From contig CM066919.1 of NCBI GenBank assembly GCA_033964015.1, forward strand, positions 5,236,101 through 5,300,100: 64,000 bases of DNA. The letters run 5' to 3'. The notes below the pieces were generated by a model that was given only the letters and a program-made list of their open reading frames with translations, was not told the DNA's origin and searched no databases. Below, piece by piece: positions 24,501 to 33,500 of the stretch (the first letter of the stretch is position 1; each line of letters begins with the position of its first letter). A program made the position numbers and the translations under genes. This DNA comes from Scolanthus callimorphus. Taxonomy: Eukaryota; Cnidaria; Anthozoa; Actiniaria; Edwardsiidae.

Positions 24501-27500
24501 CCATTATCTTATCATGTATTTGTACATGCTCGTGTTAAGACCATTTCAGGCTAAAATCCCTGAAAATTTAAAAGTATTCAAGTTTGGCCCAACCTCCAAC
24601 AAAAATTCGCGGTCTTGTACATAAAAACAAATGTATCAGCTCCAACCACAAGGGGGAATACGTTGGATGTTCACTTATCAAAGTGTTAGCCCAAGACTGT
24701 GGATCCAGAAAAGAGATTTGAAGTTCACGAAAATGCACTTTGTTCTTCTAGATATTTCCATGCCACATAAAGCGTCACTAGCAAAGATGACTGAGCAAGT
24801 TTCCACCTCGAGCTTCTCAACAGAGGGATTTCACGTATACAAATCAACCAGTCAAACAGGTTTGTAAAACCGGATTAACACGGGACGTAGCTATAAGACC
24901 GTCTGATGCTCGGCAGTACCTCGCAAGCTCTGGTGGCTTCAGGGTGTCCTTAGAGAATTACACGTTTTTCTAAGTAGCACGTTGGCGACCGTGTAGAATT
25001 CGTGTTGCGAAATGGAAAACGTTTCGTTAATATACTTCAGAATTTTTTTTATTTCCTTCTTTTCCCTTCTTTTTGACATGGGCAAATGAAAGCCGTTATT
25101 GCTCTTTACCTGATTTTAGCATGAGGATATTGTAAAGCCAGGCCAATAACAACCCATGATTGAGAAGCAATGGTGTTCTGCTGACATTTCGATCGTTAGT
25201 CCTTCATCGGAGCAAGAAAAAAATGAACTCAGGATCATGTACGTGGCAGCCTGATGTGCTTTACTACCGAGCTAACCTGTCGTCAATCTCTTGCCCGTTC
25301 AGCATACACCATCAAATATAGACAAACTAATTACAATTTCTGGTCGCCAATCCAAAATCTAGTCGCCGTTGGTCGCCATGTTGAGTTCACAAAGCATATG
25401 ACTCAGATAAAAATGGCGAAATCGGTCGGCGGACATCAAACCCTTGACTGCAATTTTCGACCTGCTTGTTCATGCGCCGAAGGTTGTAACATCCCTCGCG
25501 AAGGATTGCTTGTCAAATTGAAACCTTTCTAGATGAAGCGAGAGCTGCCACCCGAATTTTCACAGTTTTGCAAAAAAACTTGATTTAATCATCGGAGAAG
25601 TCAAACCCAGAAGTTCACCCAGTTTACATTTCCTGTGGAGATGGACAATATTTATGCTCAACTGCAATATCTTTTAGACTCTGTTTGGAACGATTGGCGA
25701 TGCGACAAAAATCGTTCTGATTGGTTAATTTGAGAACAAGAGATTAGCAGGATGTTGTTAAACACCGCACACGAGACCAGTGATATGTTTTGAATCTGTT
25801 TGATACAGAAACTGACGATAAACCAAAGAAAGCTGTGAAGAGAAAGAAGCCTCCTCCTAGTAGCATCGAAAGCGAGTTCTTTCCAAAACGACGCTCTGCA
25901 CGGGTGAGTAAGTCGAACTAAACAGATTGTATTTTTCACAGTGAATGGCGATAGCAGTCGTGAACAAAGTTGTTCTGCGACTGTTGCAACTATATGGAAA
26001 CCTGTGGCGTTTCGCGACTGCTCGACACGCAGCGACATTTGCGACTGCTGCAACTCATGTTACAGGAATCGCCTGTGTTTTAACTATATGGAAACCTGTG
26101 GCGCTCGTGACTGCTACAACACGCAGCGACACTTGCGACTGCTACAACTCGTGTTACAGGAATCGCCTGTGTTTTAACTATATGGAAACCTGTGGCGCTC
26201 GTGACTGCTACAACACGCAGCGACACTTGCGACTGCTGCAACTCATGTTACAGGAATCACCTGTGTTTTAACTATATGGAAACCTGTGGCGCTCGCGACT
26301 GCTTAAACACGCAGCGACACTTGCGACTGCTACAACTCGTGTTACAGGAATCGCCTGTGTTTTAACTATATGGAAACCTGTGGCGCGCGCGACTGCTTAA
26401 ACACGCAGCGACACTTGCGACTGCTACAACTCGTGTTACAGGAATCACCTGTGTTTTAACTATATGGAAACCTGTGGCGCTCGTGACTGCTGCAACACGC
26501 AGCGACACTTGCGACTGCTGCAACTCGTGTTACAGGAATCACCTGTGTTTTAACTATATGGAAACCTGTGACGCTCGTGACTGCTGCAACACGCAGCGAC
26601 ACTTGCGACTGCTACAACTCGTGTTACAGGAATCACCTGTGTTTTAACTATATGGAAACCTGTGACGCTCGTGACTGCTGCAACACGCAGCGACACTTGC
26701 GACTGCTACAACTTGTGTTACAGGAATCGCCTGTGTTTTAACTATATGGAAACCTGTGACGCTCGTGACTGCTGCAACACGCAGCGACACTTGCGACTGC
26801 TACAACTCGTGTTACAGGAATCACCTGTGTTTTAACTATATGGAAACCTGTGACGCTCGTGACTGCTGCAACACGCAGCGACACTTGCGACTGCTACAAC
26901 TTGTGTTACAGGAATCGCCTGTGTTTTAACTATATGGAAACCTGTGACGCTCGTGACTGCTGCAACACGCAGCGACACTTGCGACTGCTACAACTCGTGT
27001 TACAGGAATCACCTGTGTTTTAACTATATGGAAACCTGTGGCGCTCGTGACTGCTGCAACACGCAGCGACACTTGCGACTGCTACAACTTGTGTTACAGG
27101 AATCGCCTGTGTTTTAACTATATGGAAACCTGTGACGCTCGTGACTGCTGCAACACGCAGCGACACTTGCGACTGCTACAACTCGTGTTACAGGAATCAC
27201 CTGTGTTTTAACTATATGGAAACCTGTGGCGCTCGTGACTGCTTAAACACGCAGCGACACTTGCGACTGCTGCAACTCGTGTTACAGGAATCGCCTGTGT
27301 TTTAACTATATGGAAACCTGTGACGCTCGTGACTGCTACAACACGCAGGTACACTTGCGACTGCTACAACTCGTGTTACAGGAAATCACCCGTGTTTTAT
27401 CTCTGCGACTGGAGTTTCGCGACTGCTCCGACACAAAATTGTAATGGAAACCTGGAGCACCAATTTGGTTGCGACTGCTGCGATTTATATGGAAACCGGT

Positions 27501-30500
27501 GCGTTGCAGTTGTCATAGCAGTTGACGTTTGTTCGCGATTGCTGCAACTATATGAAAACCGGGCTTAAAAGTGCACGAGACCGACAACTTGTTTGTTCGG
27601 AGCCCTCGTTTTGGATAACAACGTTTACAAATAAAAATACGCTACATTTACAAATAAAAATATCAAAACAATCATAAAACTGTTTTAAATGTCTGCCGTG
27701 TGGAAAGCCGAGCCCAGCCTAGACATTTAAACTTTCGAGCCCCTTTTTGAATTTGCTAAGAGCTTCCTGCTTTTCTCATTTCTAGTGGGAGTTTGTTCCA
27801 CAGAACTGCTCCACTATTGCCCTCTTCATATAGTTGGTACGCGGTTTTGGTGTGGCCAGTTTTTTTTGGTGATCCCGCAAATCGTGGGGATTGGTACGAA
27901 AATCAAACATAACTACCTACTATAAGACTGTTTACTCTAGCTTGAAATCGTTCAAAAAACTCCGAATAATTTCAGCGAACAAAATAGATTAGAGCAGTCT
28001 GTCTTACCCAAAATCCATATGAGCTGGTACTGGTTTGAGTTACAACGTAGACCAATAAATACTGATTTCATTAACCGAGCAGAAAATATGATTTGCTTGT
28101 TCACTTCTTTCGTTATTCATGATTATTCTGAGCTTTCTTTGTGTCGTTCATGCAGCATGTAACAAAAGAGATGAGGATAGTAAGGGAGAAAGCGAGAAAG
28201 GAGATGTGTCTGCCAATGTTAGAAGTTTCATAGATTGCGGCAGCACATTGGTGCATTATGTTGAAACAAAGCACCCTAACCCCAGTTGAAGTTTACCTGC
28301 TTACCCGTTCCTAGGTTCGAACCAGCAAGAAAGAGGAAGAGAAAGTTAACTATCAAGATTTGATTCAGTCGTTCCTTCCGTTTTCCTTGCGGTAAGCAAA
28401 TAACGTTAGAGGTAATTCGGTAAAGTCGCTGGGCGTACCATGGTCTACATTTTGATGAGCAATAGACCTCTACCTTGGGCGTAATGTTGTCACATTTCGG
28501 ATCACATGTCATTCATTTGAATGATCTTTCTTTGTTTGGGTTGCTCAGGGACGACGGAGCCCCATTTGAAAACTGTTCCGCCGTCCCTGTTGCTCCATAT
28601 TCATATATCCTTCGGTGCGTAGCAGAAAAACAAAGAAAGAATACTCATGGGAATGCCACGTGATCTGAAAGGGACAACATTACGCCCAAGGTAAAGAGGT
28701 GTATTACTTGTATTCTTTATACGCTGTGCCTCAGTTCCGCACTAGATTACATTGTTAGCTGATTATTTAAGACCCTGTGTCCGATGGGTTTGATTTACTA
28801 ATACGGTAAGAATCTTTCAAAATAAATCATTAGTCTGCTGTTATATGATTACGTATACCTTCAACCAGTTTTAAAGACCAAAGGATAGATGGATGAACGG
28901 ACTGAGTTCACTACTTCAGCACTTTTCATAATATTTTTATGTACTACACAACTACTGTCATGCCAGTCGGACACAGGGTCATTAAAACTACACTATATTA
29001 TCTAGATGATTTAAGTGTCTCCGGATTTTTTCCAAATTTCTTTGAATTTGCCAGAGGAATTCTAATTCCGGACGGATACCATTTAAGACAAATTGTCACA
29101 GAAGTTCCTTTAGTTCCAGTTAGTCCTAGGTCGTTTTAAGCGTCCTTCCACTCCTTGGGGTCGTGATGCCAAATCATCCAGTGACATCATCCAGCTGTAT
29201 GTTCTTTCATTAGCACGTTCGCTTTCACACAAGGTTAATTCCTTATCTCCACTCTGTCATCCAGTGACGTTTGCTAAAAGAGCTGTATGTTCTTTCCACT
29301 GACAGACCTGGAGCGTCTAGCGGGGACGACGAGAGTAGCCAGGACAGCTTTTCTGACAGTAGACCTCCCACGTCTGAAAGGTACACGTAGATTAGATACT
29401 CATACAAAAAAGCGAATAATGATCACCCGAGCTGCTGCTTTCTTAAGTAATGGTCCGTATAAGAACTACCCAAGCCAACGGCAGAGCATGCTGGAATGCA
29501 ATTATTTTCTATTGAAAATATCGGCAATTTCATTGGCTTAGACACAAAAATTGGTCAAATTACCATGAAAGAAAGACTTTTCTCAGGATTTATGGTAAGA
29601 TGTAAGCACATGTGGTACTCATATACAGGATATACGATTTTTAACCTAGCGTAAAATAGTGACTTTCTTTCCTTTGTTTTTCTTTAATCTGATTGGTCTG
29701 GAGAGTTATTATCGCCATATTTTCTCAAGCAAGTCGAAATCAATAATTGTTTCACTTGTATTATGTTACTAGTCATGACAACTTTCTGTGGTAAAAGAAT
29801 GGAACACATCCTATGTGGGGAACCCTGAATGCCGTAGAACAATGGAGTTTCGGTTCCTTCTTGCATGGATGATTACTTAATAGTGAAGGAAACAGGAAAA
29901 GGATACTCAGGGACGCGGCGGAACTGAGCAAAAATGTACACTCTTTTTTTATAAGAACGTCTAATTTTCAGTTGAGGCTGGGCCGTTCTTATTTTTGGAG
30001 CAGTTTCAGGCTGGAAATGTTCTTACGGATGTTCTTACATTTCAGTGACGTCGGAACCTGAAATATGATAGATCTTATAGATACATTCCAATGAAGTATT
30101 AAAAATAGTTTATAACTTACAATATTGAAGTCGTTATTATTAACACATTTGATTCTGGATTTTAGAGCGCATCACTGAAAATAAATCTATTTTGCTCCTA
30201 TCTGAGGCTCAGGCATGTTCTTAGCATGTTCTTAAAATTTGGGTAAATTTCAGGCTGAACGTTCTTATAAAAAAAGTTCTTATAAAAACAAAGAGTGTAT
30301 TGCGGGGGGGGGGGGGGGGGGGGGGGGGGGGCTTGCTTTCTCCCCTGCGATCGTCATTGTTTTCTTGGGTCAGGACTAATTGGTGGTTGTTGAATGGATT
30401 TCGTTTCTGATTGGCTAAGTGTATTTGCTTTGCGTTATTTTTCTATACTCATCTGAAATCCCCTCCATTCCATTGGGTGTTTCTATGTTATTTTGAAGGG

Positions 30501-33500
30501 AAGATCACGTTGCTGGTTCAGTCGGTGACAAAGGTGTGACAGGTATGAACTAAACAACTAAGCTAATCGGAGAGCGATTCTTAAAAAGCCTTTTCCAACA
30601 TTGCTTTGGTTATTTTAACAGATGTGGGTAGCAAGTATGAGGGCGTGATTTCTGGTGAGGCGGAGACGCTTGATATACTGACTTTCGTCAAGGATCACAT
30701 GGATAACAGGCATGTTTATACGTTATTAGTATAATTACTCAAGTGATTATCAGAAATTCCGCGTGCTGATTGGTCAAGAGGTTTTGCTTTTTCTGGCTAT
30801 AATTACCTACAGGTGATTATAACATTGAAAGGATTGGGAGTGCGCGCTCGAGTTTTGTTATGACCGTGAAAAAATCCAACAAAAACAAGTTTTTCCTCAC
30901 TTGAGGAATTAAAAACAGTAGTCGCACGCGGGATTGGGAAAACACGAGGAAACTCTAGTAAAACGTCGTAAAACGGTACGATAAAAAAAACAGTTTGTTT
31001 CGAGTAATCACTATAAGGAAATTTACTGTTGTTGAGAAAATATACCCCGACGCGCAAAGGATGGCGGTTGGCGATGGACCTAGTCGGCGAAATAGAGCAC
31101 GCGTGATGTCGGATAAGACACGAGTTGTATATATATCGGGGGAGAGAAACTTTTTTTATTCTGATAAAGATCATAGATTTCGACCAATAAGAGCGCGCGT
31201 TGTATCAAAGTAAAAAAAAAAATCACAGCTCTCGGTATCAGAGCGCGCGTTCTGTCGACTATTGTGCAAGTTGTGGAGATAAGAAACCATCACAAACGCG
31301 GACTCGAGAAAAGGGCTGCGAGTTACGTTGTAAATCCATGACTTAGAGCTTGTGATTTCATTGTGTTCGTTCTATCATTTCAGTGGCATCATTAATCTGA
31401 TGGTCCAGTATGGTATTTGCTTGGCAGCGCAAAGAAACAAGAAATGGTAACCAAATATAAAATAATGAATAAATAGAGGTCATATGCACCGTCACAAGAA
31501 ATCCTGCAGAAACCCAAAGTGAAGTGTTCGGCATTCATGCTTTTGTCCGTGGGAAAGCCGAACACTTCCTATTCTTGTTACATGGGAAATTCAGCTTTTC
31601 TGGATTTCTGCAATAAAATCCTGTGCCGATGTGAACTCCGTTGATAGAGTTCATTTCAAACTCGTACCCAGAGCCCATACAAAGTGAAGTGTTCGGCGTT
31701 CATGTTTTTGTCCGTGGGAAAGCCGAACACTTCCTATTCTTGTTACATGGGAAATTCAGCTTTTCTGGATTTCTGCAAAAAAAAAATTCCTGTGGTGATG
31801 TGAACTTCGTTGGTAGAGTTGATCTCAATCTCGTACGCAGAGCCCGTCACCTTTTGACCAGAAGATTTCAGGGCTCTGCGGAAATCTATTTTATAAAACC
31901 CATATTCTGGGTTTCAGGTTTTCTGAATTTTGCTTAATTTGTCATAAACCGTTGTTCATTTCGATCACGGTCTCAGAGCCTTCTGGCGCCAGACAATAAT
32001 AGGCCGAAGCTGATTGGCCGATATTCTCGTTCGCCATTTTGAAATTCACCTAACAAAGACGGTCACCATATATGGAAAAAGCCAGTTTCGTCTGGCACCA
32101 GAGCTTCTGACAGTCAGCATGGCTCGGGGAACGAGAATGCTGTTCATTTGTTTTCGGGAATATTTCATTCATTATATGATTTCGTGAGTTTCGAAATTGC
32201 GTGACGTTCAGCCCACCTACATACAGGTTCATACGGCTCCAGGATAACCTGGAAAGTCCTGGATATTTATTGTACTCCTAGAAAGACCTTCAAACTCCTG
32301 GAGTTTCGAAGAAAGTACTGGAAAGCTCTTGGAAAAATGAAACGAATTTCATCATTCACAAAATCAAGAATGTAATCATTCTAACAATCGTTTTCAAGCT
32401 TGAAACCTTATATCGAGAATGGACTGATGACAAGGCTAAAAATTATCCTGGAAAACTCCTGGAAAAATTCCAAAATATCTTTTAAAACTCCTTGATTTTG
32501 TCCAATTTCTGAGCGTACGAACCCTGATGGTGATATCGTCTTTTGTCCCACCAGGCCTCCAGCATTAGCTGATGTATACCTCAAGGTCTACACGAGATTT
32601 CGAAAGCACATTGCACTGCCTCCGGAGTTCTTGTAAGTGATACAACAGTTAGGACTAGATGTCATATCAACCTAATAATACAATGATCTGAACTCTGATT
32701 TTAACAATGCACGAAGCACTCCGTGTGACAACGTTGCTAGCGGGGGAGGGGAGGGGGTGGGGGACAGAGGGGGCAGTTGCTACCCAAGCGAAGTAAAATA
32801 TTTAGTGTCACCATGTGGGGAAAAAAACCTGCTTGCCCCCCAGCAAAGGATGACCAAGGCTTCCCCGCAGAACAAATTCTAGCTACGGCCTTGACTACGT
32901 TGCTGTTCTATAATTGCATATCACTTAAACCAGTGTTATACGAAAGGATGGATCGAAATTTCGTCAGGACGAACTTTCGTCGAAGGACGTAGTTCACTAC
33001 TTTTACCGTTACCTCATTAGCATAGAATATCACGCCAATCAGACACAGGTGGGCCTTTCATGGAAAGAGCTCGGGGAGAAAGAGCTATCAACAATACAAT
33101 ACAATCACACTCACATGGCATGGAAACTGTGAATATGCCTTCGTTTTACTAAAATCGGTACACATCTCTCTGGTTTGACTTCCCATGATATTTACTAAAT
33201 AAACCCCTTCTGGCGGCTGTAATATCGGCGGATAATGTCCAAGGATGAAAAATGGTATGAAAAATATACAGTTGGCCGAGAAGCGAAGCTTCGAGGGCAA
33301 CTGTGAAATTTTGAGGACCATTTTTCATCTGCGGACATTATCCGTCGATATTGCAGCAAGCCAAGAAGGGGTTTATTTATTTTATATCCCAGCGACTTCA
33401 CTGAAAAAACTCGAGAGGAAACAACACATTGTGAACGTGAGAAAACCACTAAACTGCAGTATGGCGCGAAAAGAAAAATCGTAAGCGGTGATTGGCTAAC

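Noticed and set aside
24631..25532. Small plus-strand ORFs in CABIN1 intron 12
   Set aside because: No recognisable domain, no splice support and no phase agreement with neighbouring exons.
25945..27560. CRISPR-like array because of regular spacing
   Set aside because: The units are contiguous 94-bp tandem copies without distinct spacers, inside a eukaryotic intron.
28155..28291. Possible extra CABIN1 exon reading [20 protein letters not shown]
   Set aside because: It follows a plausible acceptor but its phase does not fit exon 13 or exon 14, and the family sequence is contiguous across that junction.
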